The notes: a model not told the origin generated them from the sequence alone. Positions 43,377-55,563 are shown, counted from the first letter of the stretch. The stretch: 64,000 nt of DNA from Hypericum androsaemum (GCA_963995505.1 OZ023186.1:12593570-12657569); one strand, 5' to 3'. A program made the numbers and translations.

Positions 43377-46300
43377 ATACGGCAAGATAAGGTGAGACAA
43401 GGCCAAAAACAGATAAGAAAAGGCAAGATAAGTAAAGAAAAAACAAGAAAAGGCAAGAAAAGGAAATAAAAGGCTAGAAAATGCCAGATAAGGAAAGAAA
43501 AGTCAAGAAAAGGCATAAAATGGCAAGGAAAAGACAAGATAAGATAAGAAATGGCAAGAAATGGCAAGAAAGGGCAAGAAACCATAAGAAAAGGCAAGAA
43601 ATGGCAAGAAAAGGCATGAAAAGGAAAGAAAAGGCAAGAAAAAGTAAGGAAAAGGCAAGATAAGAAAAGAAAAGGCAAGAAAAGGCAAAATAAGGAAAGA
43701 AAAGGCAAGACATGGCAAGGAAAAGGCAAGATGAGGAAAGAAAAGGCAAGATAAGGACAAGAAAAAAAAGGCAAGCTACGGCAAGATAAGGCAAGTAAAG
43801 GCAAGGAAAAGGCAAGAGAGAGACAAGACAAGCTAAGGCAAGAAAAAGCAAGGAAAAGGCAAGATAAGGAAAGAAAAGGCAAGATAAGGAAAGAAAATGC
43901 AAGAAATGGAATGTAAAAGCCAAGATAAGGCAAGAAAAGGCAAGATAACAAAGAAAAGGCAAGATAAGGCAAGAAAGGGCAAGAAAAGGCAAGCTTAGGC
44001 AAGATAAGGCAAGAAACGGCAAGATAATGTAAGAAAAGGCAAGAAATACAAGGAAAAGGTAAGAGAAGGAAAGAAAAAGCAAGATAAGGCAAGACAAGGC
44101 AAAAAAAAGGCAAGAGTAGAAAAGAAAAGGCAAGAAACGTAAGGAAAAGGTAAGAGAAGGAAAGAAAAGGCAAAACAAAGCAAGACAAGGCAAAAAAAGG
44201 CAAGAAAAGGCAAGATAAGGAAAGAAAAGACAAGAAAAGGAAAGAAAAGGCAAGAAAAGGCACGAAAATACAAAAAAAGTGAAGAAAAGGAAAGAAAAGC
44301 CAAGATAAGGCAAGAAAAGGCAAGGAAACTGCAGGAAATGGCAAGATAAGGAAAAAAAAAGCAAGAAAATACAAGAAAAGACAATAAAAGGAAGAAAGGA
44401 AAAAGCAAGAAAAAGGTAAGGAAAGAAAAGGCAAGGAAAATAGTAAGATAAGGAAAGAAAAGGCATGATACGGCAAGAAAAGGCAAAAAAAAAGGCAAGA
44501 TAAGGAAAGACAAGAAATGCATAGAAAAGGTAAGATAAGAAAAGAAAAGGCATAATCAGGCAAGATATGGTAAGACAAGGCCAAAAAAAGACAAGTAAAG
44601 GTAAGATAAGGAAAGAAAGGCCAAGAAAAGGCAAGAAAAGGAAATAAAAGGCTAGAAAATGCCAGATAAGAAAAGAAAAGGCAAGAAAAGGCAAAAATTG
44701 GCAAAGAAAAGGCAAAATAAGAAATGAAAAGGCAAGAAAAGGCATGAAATAGCAAGAAAATGTAAGAAAAGGAATGAAAAGGCAAGAAAAAGTAGGGTAA
44801 GATAAGGAAACAAAAGGCAAGAAAAGGCAAAATAAGGAAAGAAAAGGCAAGAAATGGCAAGGAAAAGGCACGATAAGGAAAGAAAAGGCAAGAAAAGGAC
44901 AAGGCAAAAAAAGGCAAGCTAAGGCAAGAAAAGGCAAGGAAAAGGCAAGAAAAGGACAAGGCAAGCTAAGGTAAGAAAAAGTATGGAAAAGGTAAGATAA
45001 GGAAAGAAAAGGCAAGACAAGGAAAGAAAAGGCAAGAAATGGCATGTAAAAGGCAAGATAAGGAAAGAAAAGGCAAGAAAAGTAAAGAAAAGGAAACATA
45101 AGGACAAGGAAAGGCAAGATAAGGTAAGAAAAGGAAAGGAAAAGGCAAGCTAAGGTAAGATAGCCAAGAAAAGGCAAAGGAAAAGGCATGATAAGGAATG
45201 ATAAGGCAAGAAAAGGCAAGAAAAAGAAAGATAAGGCAAGAAAAGGCAAGGAAAGGGAAAGATAAGGAAAGAAAAGGCATGATAAGGCAAGAAATGGCAT
45301 GAAAAAGGAAAGATATGGCATAAAAAGGCAAGAAAAGGCAAGATAAGGAAAGAAAAGGCAAGGAAAATTTAGGAAAAGGAAAGAAAAGGCAAGAAAAAGG
45401 TAAGAAAAGGCAAGATAAGACAAGATAAGGCAAAGGAAGGGCAAGAAAAGGCAAGAAAAGGGAACATAAGGCAAGAAAATGCAAAATATGGAGAGAAAAG
45501 GTAGGGAAAAGGCAATATAAGGAAAGAAAATGCATGATAAGTTAAGAAAAGGCAAGGATAAGGCAAGACGACATAAGAAAAGGCAAGAAATACAAGGAAA
45601 AGGTAAGATAAGGGAAGAAAATGCAAGATAAGGCAAGACAAGGCCAAAAAAGATAAGAAAAGGCAAGATAAAGAAAGAAAGGGCAAGATAAGGAAAGAAA
45701 AGCAATGAAAAGGCAAGAAAATGCAAGATAAGAAAAGAAAAGGGAAGAATGGTAAGGAAAGAAAAGGTAAGATAAGGCAAGAAAATGAAAGAAAGTACAA
45801 AAATAGGCAAGAAAAGGCATGAAAAGGCAAGAAAAGGCAAGGGAAAGGCAAGAAAAGAAAAGAAAAGGAAAGATAAGGAAAGAAAAGGGAAGAAATGGCA
45901 AGAATTGGTGAGGAAAAGGCAAGATAAGTAAAGAAAAGGCAAGATAAGGCATGAAAAGGCAAGAAAAGACAAGAAAAGGCAAAAAAAGGTAAGGAAAAAG
46001 CAAGAAAAGGCAAGAAAAGGCAAAGGAAAGGCAAGATAAGAAAAAAAAAGGTAAGATAAGGCAAGAAAGGGCAAGAAAGGGCAAGAAAAGGCAAGCTTAG
46101 GCAAGATACGGCAAGAAACGGCAAAGAAAAGTCAAGATAAGGAAAGATAAGGCAAGAAAAGGCAAGATAATGTAAGAAAAGGCAATAAATGCAAGGAAAA
46201 GGTAAGAGAAGGAAAGAAAAGACAAGATAAGGTAAGACAAGGCAAAAAAAGGCAAGAGAAGGAAAGAAAAGGCTAGATAATGAAAGAAATGGCAAGGAAA

Positions 46301-48829
46301 GGCAAGATAAGTTAAGAAAAGTCAAGATAAGGCATGAAAAGGCAAGAAAATATAAGAAAAGGCAAGAAAATGCAAGGAAAAAGCAAGATAAGGCAAGAAA
46401 AGACAAAGGAAAGGCAAGATAAGAAAGAAAAGGCAAGATAAGGCAAGATAGGGCAAGAAAAGGCAAGAAATGGCAAGCTTCGGCAAGATACGGCAAGAAA
46501 CAGCAAGGAAAAGGCAAGATAAGAAAGATAAGGCAAGGAAAGGCAAGATAATGTAAAAAAAGGCAAGAAATGCAAGGAAAAGGTAAGAGAAGGAAAGAAA
46601 AGGCAAGATAAGGCAAGACAAGGCAAAAAAAGACAAGAGAAGGAAAGAAAAGGCTAGATAATGAAAGAAATGCAAGGAAAAGGTAAGAGAAGGTAAGAAA
46701 AGGCAAGATAAGGCAAGCCAAGGCAAAAAAATGCAAGATAAGGCAAGGAAAAGGCAAGATAAGGCAGGAAAAAGGCAAGATAAGGAAAGAAAAGACAAGA
46801 AAAGGAAAGAAAAGGCAAGATAAGGAAACAATGGGCAAGATAAGGAAACAAAAGACAAGATAAGACAAGATAAGGCAAGATAGCAAAAGGAAAGATATTG
46901 AAAGAAAAGGCAAGAAAAGATAAGAAAAGACAATAAAAGGCAATAAAAGGCTAGAAAAAGCAAGAAAATGGTAAGGAAAGAAAAGGAAAGGAAAAGGCAT
47001 GATACGGCAAGAAAAGGCAAAAAAAGATAAGATAAGGAAAGAAAGGGCAAGATAACACAAGAAAAGGCAAGAAATGCAAGGAAAAAGTAAGATAAGGAAA
47101 AAAAAGGCATTATAAGGCAAGATAAGGTAAGACAAGGCCAAAAAAAGACAAGAAAAGGTAATATAAGGAAAGAAAAGCCAAGAAAATGCCAGATAAGGAA
47201 AGAAAAGGCTAGAAAATGCCAGATAATAAAAGAAAAGGCAAGAAAAAGGCAAGATAAGAAAAGAAAAGGCAAGATATGGCAAGGAAGGGCAAGAAAAGAC
47301 TAGAAAAGGCAAGAAATAGTAAGAAATGGCAAGAAAAGGGAAGAAAAGGAAAGAAAAGGCAAGAAAAAGTTAGGAAAAGCCAAGATAAGGAAAGAAAAGG
47401 CAAGAAAAGGCAAGAAAAGGCAAAATAAGGAAAGAAATGGCAAGAAAATGGAAAGATACGAAAAGAAAAGGCAAGATAAGGACAAGGCCAAAGAAGGCAA
47501 GCTAAGGCAAGATAAGGCAAGAAAAGGCAAGGAAAAGGCAAGAGAGGGACAACAGAAGCTAAGGCAGGAAAAAGCAAGGAAAAGGAAAGATAAGGAAAGA
47601 AAAGGTAAGAAATGGCATGTAAAAGACAAGATAAGGAAAGAAAAGGCAAGATAAGAATAAGGCAAGGAAAGGCAAGCTAAGGCAAGATAAGGCAAGAAAA
47701 GGCAAGGAAAAGGCAAGAGAGGGACAAGGCAAGCTAAGGTAAGATAAGGCAAGAAAAGGCAAAGGAAAAGGCAAGATAAGGAAAGATATGGCAAGAAAAG
47801 GCAAGAAAAAGAAAGATAAGGCAAGAAAAGGCAAGGTAAAGGAATGATAAGGAAAGAAAAGGCAAGATAAGGCAAGAAAAGTCAAGATAATGCAAGATAA
47901 GGAAAGAAAAGGCAAAAAAAAGGCAAGGAAAATTTAGGAAAAGGAAAGAAAAGGCACAGAAAAGTAAGAAATGGCAAGGAAAAGGCAAGAGAAGGAAAGA
48001 AAAGGCAAGGAAAAGGCTAGAAACGGTTAGGAAAAGGGAAGGAAAAGGCAAGAAATGGCAAGGAATAGGCAAGAGAAGGAAAGAAAAGGCAAAAAATGGC
48101 AAGGAAAAGGCAAGTTAAGCAAAGAAAAGGCAAGAGAATGCAAGATAAGGTAAGAAAGGGCAAGAAAAGGCAATAAAAGGCAAGAAAAGGCAAGAAAAAG
48201 AAAGATAAGGCGAGAAAAGGCAGGGAAAAGGTAAGATAATGAAAGAAAAGGCATGAAGGCAAGAAAAGGCAAGGAAAATGCAAGATAAGGAAAGAAAAGG
48301 CATGACAAGGCAAGAAAAGGCAAGGAAAATGCAAGATACGGAATGAAAATGCAAGATAACATAAGAAAAGGCAAGAAATGCAGGGAAAATGTAAGGTAAG
48401 GAAAGAAAAGGCAAGATAAGGCACGATAAGGCAAGAAAAGGCCAAAAATGATAAGAAAAGGGAAGATAAGTAAAGAAAAGGCAAGAAAAGGCAAGATACC
48501 AAGAAAAGGCATAAAATGGCAAGAAAAGGCACGGTAAAGGCAAGATAAAGAAAGAAAAGCAAGATAAGGCATGAAAATGCAACAAAAGACAAGAAAAGGC
48601 ATGGAAAAGGTATGATAAGGCTAGAAAAGGCAAAGAAAAGGCAAGATAAGGCAAGAAAGAGCAAGAAAAGGCAAGAAAAGGAAGCTTAGGCGGCAAGAAA
48701 CGGCAAGAAAAAGGCAAGATAAGGAAAGATAAGGCAAGAAAAGGCAGGATATTGTAAGAAAAGGCAAGAAATGCAACGAAAAGGTAAGAGAAGGAAAGGC
48801 AAGGCAAGTGAAGGCAAGACAAGGCAAAA
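43377..48829 (+). repeat. Decamer satellite array C
   Basis: It continues array B after the insertion: the first 5 bp are the right ATACG duplication and the next several hundred bp match 30263 onward and 61236 onward. A stretch of about 1.76 kb (about 43880-45640) is absent from the matching place in array D (61720). It ends in CAAAA, the left target duplication of the next element. No gene inside. Confidence 0.95.
48825..48829. repeat. Target-site duplication CAAAA, left copy
   Basis: CAAAA precedes the 5' LTR of the family-2 element and recurs right after its 3' LTR at 55564-55568. Confidence 0.88.
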
Positions 48830-49638
48830 TGATGTGAACACGTCCACTATGGAGCTACAAGGCCCGCAACCAGTTCGAGTTCCACTTGGACCAATTACAA
48901 GAGCAAGAGCAAAGACGTTGAACGCTGAGCTCAATGGATTAATTCAAGGGATTTGGGCTACAACCAGTTCGTGCAAGCCCGTGGACGTTCAAGGAGCCCA
49001 TGCAAAGCCCATGCACGTGATTGGAGTTATTTTGGACGCATCCTTTTCAGACTTTGAGTAGGAAATTATATCCTTTAGGAATAAGGCATGCGTATTAGAC
49101 TTCCTAAAGGAGTAGAATTTGTTTCTTGTTTAGTTTTCCTAAATTCCAGCCAAGTTTCCTACTTTTTAGGAATAAGAGTTATCCAATAGTGGATAATGAT
49201 TGTGTTTTTCAATTATTAGGATAAATATTCGTTTTATGCGTAGTTTAGGTAGTTGGATAAGTTTGAAGCTCTTCAGAACTTATCTTGTTGACTTTGGAGT
49301 CTAACCAAGTCAGTTGTAACCTCTATTTAAAGGAGGCCACGAGTTCAATAAAGGACACGTCTTTTGGCATAAGAAAATTCGTGAGTCTTTGATACTCTTG
49401 TTGTTCTTGCGGGCTGGATTGCTTAGCTAGGGCGTTTATACATATCAAGCGGAATTCCCCATCTCTGTTTGTGGCGTATTCGATTTCAAGATTAAGGTTC
49501 GCGTTCTCACCATTGCTACGGGTTAAAGTTAACCAACACTGAGGTTCGGTGCAAGGCGCAAAGCGACGGGTCAAGATCAACCATCATCCTAGAGTAGACG
49601 GTCCGAGTTGGTGAGAGTTCCTGACGGGATTCATATCA
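48830..49638 (+). repeat. 5' LTR of family-2 element
   Basis: 809 bp, TGATGTGAACACG...TTCATATCA. The first 230 bp repeat the C-terminal tail of the polyprotein ([20 protein letters not shown]). The U3 has an inverted repeat TTATCC-AATAGT-GGATAA (49179-49196). TATTTAAA (49324-49331) is the likely TATA box and AATAAA (49347-49352) a likely poly(A) signal. Confidence 0.94.
49324..49331 (+). promoter_or_regulatory. TATA-like box of 5' LTR
   Basis: TATTTAAA at the position in the LTR equivalent to the family-1 TATA box, followed 15 bp later by AATAAA. Repeated in the 3' LTR. Confidence 0.55.
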
Positions 49639-50181
49639 TTTGGTATCAAGAGCTTAGGTTCTACTTTAGGCCTTCTATCCTTTTGTTTAACGCTTTGTTT
49701 AATTCTAGTATTCTGATTTGTTTTTTTTTCGTAGTAGTTTGGTATTTCAGATTCGTGACTTTAGTGTCCTAAGTCGTGTATTCTGATCAAAAAGAAAAAA
49801 AAAGAAAAAAAAAAGAAGTCAGAATTCATGTAGGATTAGTAGAATCGGAATTCAAGTAGGACTAGTAGTATTGGATAGCGCAATTTCGTGATTCAAGAAG
49901 ATTGAAGCGAAGGCAAGAATGAAAGCAAGAAGAAGAAAGAAAAGGACTCGGCAACTAAAGTGTGCGAAGGCCAAGCTAATCTCTACTAGCTCAGCAAGAA
50001 CCAACAAGAGTGCCACGAGTGGAAAAAGGCAAGAGTGGTGAGCACTATAGAGAGAAAAGAGCCAAATAGTGGAGTGTAAACACGAGTGAATCCGAGTGCA
50101 ACATACTTTGAGGGTAAACACGTAAGGGAGTGATTGGTGAGGTCCATTATTATTTTAACTAACCAATTTTATTGCAGCAAC
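49639..50181 (+). other. 5' leader of family-2 element with PBS-like site
   Basis: TGGTATCAAGAGC at 49641-49653 resembles the initiator-Met PBS but has one extra A. The leader contains a purine tract (about 49788-49816) and the satellite-like stretch GAAGGCAAGAATGAAAGC (about 49908-49926) followed by AAGAAGAAGAAAGAAAAGG. It also has the conserved gag-proximal block (about 50050-50145) and TAACTAACC plus T-rich plus TTGCAG just before the ATG. Confidence 0.75.
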
Positions 50182-51789
50182 ATGTCTCAAGAAAATGAAG
50201 GAGAAAGACAAGGAGCTTGGGGCAACGTTGACCCTAAGGTATTTGTGGAGGCCTTAACAGGGAAGCTCCAACAAATGATGAGAGCGGAGGTTGAGCAAAT
50301 ACACCAACGCCTGGATGTCATAGAGAGTTCACGTGCTAGCCAACAACCACAAGGCATACCTCATGCCCAAAGAAGGATAGCACCTATGGGAGGAATGAGT
50401 GGAGATGATTCTGGCTTTGATGAGGACGTGGGCTCCACAAGGAATGTTAGGAGGTTGAGGAATGAACGCCAACCTAGGGAGGCCAGGCGGAGAAGGGATG
50501 AGAATTTGGGAAGCATCAAGTTAAAAATACCTTCCTTTGCAGGTCGTTCTGATCCGGAGGCTTATCTTGAATGGGAGAAGAAGATTGAATTTGTGTTTGA
50601 TTGTCACAATTGTTCAGAGGCAAAGAAGGTAAAGCTGGCTGTGACTGAGTTTACCGACTATGCTATAACTTGGTGGGATCAATTTGTCACAAGCAGGAGA
50701 CGTAACGGAGAATTTGCCATAGAGACATGGGAGGAGATGAAAGTTGTGATGAGGAAACGCTTTGTTCCTAGTCATTACTACCGTGATCTTTTTAAAAAGT
50801 TACAAGGACTGCGACAAGGAAGTATGAGCGTGGAAGATTACTACAAGCAGATGGAGATGGCCATGATACGAGCCAACGTAGAGGAGGATCGTGAAGCCAC
50901 TATGGCTAGGTTCTTGAATGGACTAAATCCTAAAATTCAAGACAAAGTGGAGCTACAACACTACGTCGAATTGGAAGATATGGTTCATATGGCCAACAAG
51001 ATAGAGAAACAAATGAAGAGGGGGGGAGGAACACGAGCTACATCAAGTGCTACTTGGAAGTTGAATTATCCAAAAAAGTTTGATAAGCCACAAGCAGCCA
51101 AAGTAGAACACAAGGCCGAGAGTTCTAGTACCAACTCTCAAAAGAAAGTAGAAGCCCCTCCTATAAGAAATCAAGACATTAGGTGTTTTAAATGTCAAGG
51201 AAGGGGGCACATAGCAAGCCAATGTCCTAACAAGCAGGTTATGGTGCTTAGAGAGAGCGGGGAGGTCGAGACAGAAGGAGAAGACTCGGACCATGGAAGC
51301 ATGCCCTCATTGGAAGACCTGTCCGAAGAGGAATTCCAAGCTACTGAAGCACTCACTTTGGTGACAAGAAGGGCTTTGAACTTGCAAGTAAAAGAAGGGG
51401 ATGACGTAGCACAACGAGAGAATATTTTCCACACAAGGTGTCATGTGCAGGGCAAGGTGTGTAGTGTCATTATTGACGGAGGAAGCTGTGCTAATGTTGC
51501 AAGCACCACTATGGTAGAAAAGTTGGGGTTGATCACAAAGAAACACCCTAAACCTTACAAGCTACAGTGGTTGAATGATAGTGGAGAAGTACGCGTGGAA
51601 GGGCAAGTGCTAGTGACATTTCGAATTGGAAAATATGAAGATGAAGTGCTATGTGATGTGGTGCCGATGCAAGCTGGTCACCTACTACTTGGAAGGCCAT
51701 GGCAATTTGATAGGAAGGTTAAGCATGATGGCTACACGAACAAGTACTCGTTCACACTCAATCGACGAGTAATCACATTGTGCCCTTAA
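50182..51789 (+). CDS. Gag-protease part of family-2 polyprotein (ends at frameshift)
   Basis: The start is at ATG 50182 (MSQENEGERQG), aligned with the other Gag proteins; the upstream open codons are leader. It encodes the Gag core ([20 protein letters not shown]), the CCHC knuckle ([14 protein letters not shown]) and protease ([12 protein letters not shown]), and runs to VITLCP. A 1-nt deletion at about 51780-51782 then leads to TAA at 51787-51789. A Gag-protease product of about 535 residues could still be made, but pol would not be reached without frameshifting. Confidence 0.88.
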   Translation: MSQENEGERQGAWGNVDPKVFVEALTGKLQQMMRAEVEQIHQRLDVIESSRASQQPQGIPHAQRRIAPMGGMSGDDSGFDEDVGSTRNVRRLRNERQPREARRRRDENLGSIKLKIPSFAGRSDPEAYLEWEKKIEFVFDCHNCSEAKKVKLAVTEFTDYAITWWDQFVTSRRRNGEFAIETWEEMKVVMRKRFVPSHYYRDLFKKLQGLRQGSMSVEDYYKQMEMAMIRANVEEDREATMARFLNGLNPKIQDKVELQHYVELEDMVHMANKIEKQMKRGGGTRATSSATWKLNYPKKFDKPQAAKVEHKAESSSTNSQKKVEAPPIRNQDIRCFKCQGRGHIASQCPNKQVMVLRESGEVETEGEDSDHGSMPSLEDLSEEEFQATEALTLVTRRALNLQVKEGDDVAQRENIFHTRCHVQGKVCSVIIDGGSCANVASTTMVEKLGLITKKHPKPYKLQWLNDSGEVRVEGQVLVTFRIGKYEDEVLCDVVPMQAGHLLLGRPWQFDRKVKHDGYTNKYSFTLNRRVITLCP

Positions 51790-52388
51790 CACCATCACAA
51801 GTTTGTGAAGATCAATTGAAGTTACAAAAAGAGAGTGATGAGAAAAAGAAGAGTGACCAAAAGAAAAGAATTGAGCGGAGAGAAGAAGCCGAAAAAAAGA
51901 AAGGAAAAACGGCCAATGAAGAGAAAGAGCTTGAGAGAGCAAAAGAAGTCGGAAAAATAGAAATTAAAATGGCCAATGAGAGAAAAACCGAGGGGTGGAA
52001 AAGGAGTTTTTATGTGGGAGCAAGTGATATCAAGCAAGCATGTTTTGACAAAAAGCTAATGATCGTACTTATGTACAAGGAGGCATTTTTAAACACTAAC
52101 GAACTTGAACCACACTTGCCTAGTATGGTTGTTTCCTTTTTACAGGACTACGAGGATGTTTTCCCCAACGAGCTACCATCAGGATTACCACCTATCCGAG
52201 GGATTGAGCACCAAATTGACTTGGTTCCGGGAGCTGCCATACCTAATCATCCCGCATATAGGAGCAATCCGGAGGAAACAAAGGAACTTGAGCGACAAGT
52301 CAACGAGCTATTGGAGAAAGGGTACGTAAGAGAGAGCATGAGTCCTTGTGCCGTGCCAGTCCTACTCGTGCCTAAGAAGGATGGATAG
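51780..52388 (+). pseudogene. Protease-RT linker and RT start of family-2 element
   Basis: In the frame after the deletion: [20 protein letters not shown], the charged linker, [25 protein letters not shown] and the RT beginning ([20 protein letters not shown]). It ends at an in-frame TAG (52386-52388) directly after VPKKDG, where relatives read Ser. It has no start codon of its own in sensible context. Confidence 0.86.
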
Positions 52389-54986
52389 TGGAGGATGTGT
52401 GTTGATTGTCGAGCAGTCAACAACATAACGGTAAAATATCGTCACCCTATTCCTCATTTAGATGACATGTTAGATGAGCTGTATGGATCGAGCATGTTTT
52501 CTAAAATTGACTTAAAGAGTGGTTATCATCAAATTAGAATGAAAGAAGGAGATGAGTGGAAGACAGCCTTTAAAACGAAATATGGATTATATGAATGGAT
52601 GGTCATGCCATTCGGTCTGTCTAATGCTCCTAGTACATTTATGCGGCTCATGAATCATGTTTTACGTCCATTTATTGGCAAATTTGTAGTCGTTTATTTT
52701 GATGATATACTTGTTTATAGCAAGAGCATGGAGGATCACATGGAACATTTGAAATCTGTCCTAAATGCACTTAGAAAGGAACAATTGTTTGCTAACTTGA
52801 AGAAGTGCACCTTTTGCACAGATAAGCTTGTCTTCTTGGGTTTTGTTGTTAGTGCTAAAGGAATACAGGTTGATGAAGAAAAGATACGTGCAATTCGAGA
52901 TTGGCCAAGTCCCACGAGCGTTGCTAAAGTCCGAAGTTTCCATGGATTAGCTAGTTTCTACAGGAGATTTGTGAAAGATTTTAGTAGTTTGGCCGCACCA
53001 CTTACTGAAGTAATCAAGAAGAACGTTGGATTTAGCTGGGGTGAAGCTCAAGAGAAGGCGTTTCAGCTCATCAAGGAGAAGTTGACGAATGCCCCTTTAT
53101 TATCGTTACCTAACTTTTCTAAAGCGTTTGAAGTTGAGTGTGATGCTTCAGGTGTTGGAATAGGCGCTGTGCTCATGCAAGAAGGACGACCAATTGCTTA
53201 CTTTAGCGAAAAGCTAAGCGGAACAGCCTTGAATTACCCAACTTACGACAAGGAATTGTATGCATTGGTTCGGACATTGGAGACATGGCAACACTACCTA
53301 TGGCCCAAGGAATTTGTGATTCATACTGACCATGAATCTTTGAAGCACCTAAAGGGTCAACACAAGCTGAATAAAAGGCATGCACGATGGATTGAATTTA
53401 TTGAGACGTTTCCTTATGTCATACGCTATAAGCAAGGTAAGGAAAACGTAGTAGCTGATGCACTGTCACGAAGGTATGCTTTGATTTCAACTCTTGATGC
53501 AAAATTACTTGGTTTTGAATGCATTAAAGAGTTATACGCTGAGGATACTGACTTTGGTGATTTATTTCATGAAACCGAGAGGAGAGCGTCTGGTAAGTTC
53601 TTTCGGAATGAAGGGTATTTATTTCGTGAGAATAAGCTTTGTGTGCCTAATTGTTCCTTGCGAGAATTGTTCATACAAGAGGCACATGGAGGCGGATTAA
53701 TGGGACATTTTGGGATAGCAAAGACTTTAACAATTCTACAAGAGCACTTCCACTGGCCGCACATGAAGCGCGACATTGAGAGAATTTGTGGACGTTGCAT
53801 CACTTGCAAGCAAGCTAAGTCTAAGGTAAAACCCCACGGTTTGTACACTCCCCTACCTATACCTAGTGAGCCTTGGATTGATATTTCTATGGACTTTGTG
53901 TTAGGACTTCCTAGGACTAAACGTGGTAGAGATTCAATTTTTGTCGTGGTGGATAGGTTTTCTAAGATGGCGCATTTTATTCCATGTCATAAAACAGATG
54001 ATGCCTCGCATATTGCTGATTTGTTCTTTCGGGAAGTAGTAAGGTTACATGGCATGCCTAGGACAATCATTTCAGATAGAGATACTAAGTTCTTAAGCTA
54101 CTTTTGGAAGACTTTGTGGTGTAAGTTAGGTACCAAGTTATTATTTTCTACTACTTGTCATCCACAAACTGATGGACAAACAGAAGTTGTGAACAGGACT
54201 TTATCTACGTTGTTAAGAGCACTCATTAAGCATAACATTAAAACTTGGGAAGATTGTTTGCCACATGTTGAGTTTGCTTATAATCGGTCTGTTCATTCTG
54301 CTACTCAATTCTCACCATTTGAACTTGTGTATGGGTTTAATCCGCTCACCCCACTAGATTTATCACCTTTGCCTTCGAATGAGTATGTTAACTTAGATGG
54401 CAAGAAGAAGGCTGAATTTGTCAAGCAGATGCATGAGAAGGCGAGAATGAACATTAAGAAACGAACGGAGCACTATGCAAGGCAAGCGAATAAAGGGCGA
54501 CACAAAGTTGTCTTTGAGCCTGGTGATTGGGTTTGGTTGCATATTAGGAAGGAGCATTTTCCCGCACAACGACGTTCAAAGTTGCTACCTCGTGGGGATG
54601 GTCCCTTCCAAGTTTTAGAGCGCATCAATGACAATGCTTATAAGCTTGACCTGCCCGGTGAGTATAATGTAAGTGCTTCTTTTAATGTTGCTGACTTAAG
54701 CCCGTTTGATGTAGGTGAAGATTTGAGGGCAAATCCTTTTCAAGAGAGGGGGAATGATGTGAACATGTCCACTATGGAGCTACAAGGCCCGCAACCAGTT
54801 CGAGTTCCACTTGGACCAATTACAAGAGCAAGAGCAAAGACGTTGCACGCTGAGCTCAATGGATTAATTCAAGGGATTTGGGCTACAACCAGTTCGTACA
54901 AGCCCGTGGACGTTCAAGGAGCCCATGCAAAGCCCATGCACGTGATTGGAGTTATTTTGGACGCATCCTTTTCAGACTTTGAGTAG
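52389..54986 (+). pseudogene. RT / RNase H / integrase part of family-2 element
   Basis: The frame is open right after the nonsense codon; the first Met is 52395 and internal. Domains: RT with YFDD at 52695-52706, RNase H with [13 protein letters not shown], integrase HHCC ([10 protein letters not shown]...CGRCITC), DDE core ([15 protein letters not shown]), a GPY/F-like part ([13 protein letters not shown]), and the LTR-encoded tail with [19 protein letters not shown] and an extra C-terminal ASFSDFE not seen in family 1. About 77 residues lie inside the 3' LTR. The catalytic residues I checked are intact; the part is silenced by lesions upstream. Confidence 0.9.
54744..54754 (+). other. Polypurine tract of family-2 element
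   Basis: GAGAGGGGGAA immediately before the 3' LTR, inside the coding frame. Confidence 0.7.
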
Positions 54987-55563
54987 GAAATTATATCCTT
55001 TAGGAATAAGGCATGCGTGTTAGACATCCTAAAGGAGTAGAATTCGTTTCTTGTTTAGTTTTCCTAAATTCCAGCTAAGTTTCCTACTTTTTAGGAATAA
55101 GAGTTATCCAATAGTGGATAATGATTGTGTTTTTCAATTATTAGGATAAATATTCGTTTTAAGCCTAGTTTAGGTAGTTGGATAAGTTTGAAGCTCTTCA
55201 GAACTTATCTTGTTGACTTTGGAGTCTAACCAAGTCAGTTGTAACCTCTATTTAAAGGAGGCCACGAGTTCAATAAAGGACACATCTTTTGGCATAAGAA
55301 AATTCATGAGTCTTTGATACTCTTGTTGTTCTTGCGGGCTGGATTGCTTAGCTAGGGCGTTTATACTTATCAAGCGGAATTCCCCATCTCCGTTTGTGGC
55401 GTATTCGATTTCAAGATCAAGGTTCGCGTTCTCACCATTGCTACGGGTTAAAGTTAACCAACACTGAGGTTCGGTGCAAGGCGCAAAGCGACGGGTCAAG
55501 ATCAACCATCATCCTAGAGTAGACGGTCCGAGTTGGTGCGAGTTCCTGACGGGATTCATATCA
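54755..55563 (+). repeat. 3' LTR of family-2 element
   Basis: 809 bp, TGATGTGAACATG...TTCATATCA, about 15 differences from the 5' copy, several of them transitions. The polyprotein stop (54984-54986) lies inside it. The right target duplication CAAAA follows. Confidence 0.94.

Larger units (their letters stand above)
48830..55563 (+). mobile_element. Complete but coding-defective CRM-like element (family 2)
   Basis: A 6,734-bp element: 5' LTR 48830-49638, PBS-like site 49641-49653, leader to 50181, gag-pol 50182-54986 in three pieces, PPT about 54744-54754, 3' LTR 54755-55563, flanked by CAAAA. The LTRs (809 bp each) differ at about 15 positions by my alignment, so it is clearly older than the intact element. 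The coding region carries one 1-nt frameshift and one nonsense codon and is otherwise well preserved. Orientation follows the purine strand of the satellite. Confidence 0.95.

Noticed and set aside
55248..55505. Minus-strand 85-residue frame in family-2 LTRs (also at 49323-49580)
   Set aside because: It lies antisense in the R/U5 part of the LTR, is present in both LTRs simply because they are copies, and shows no recognisable domain.
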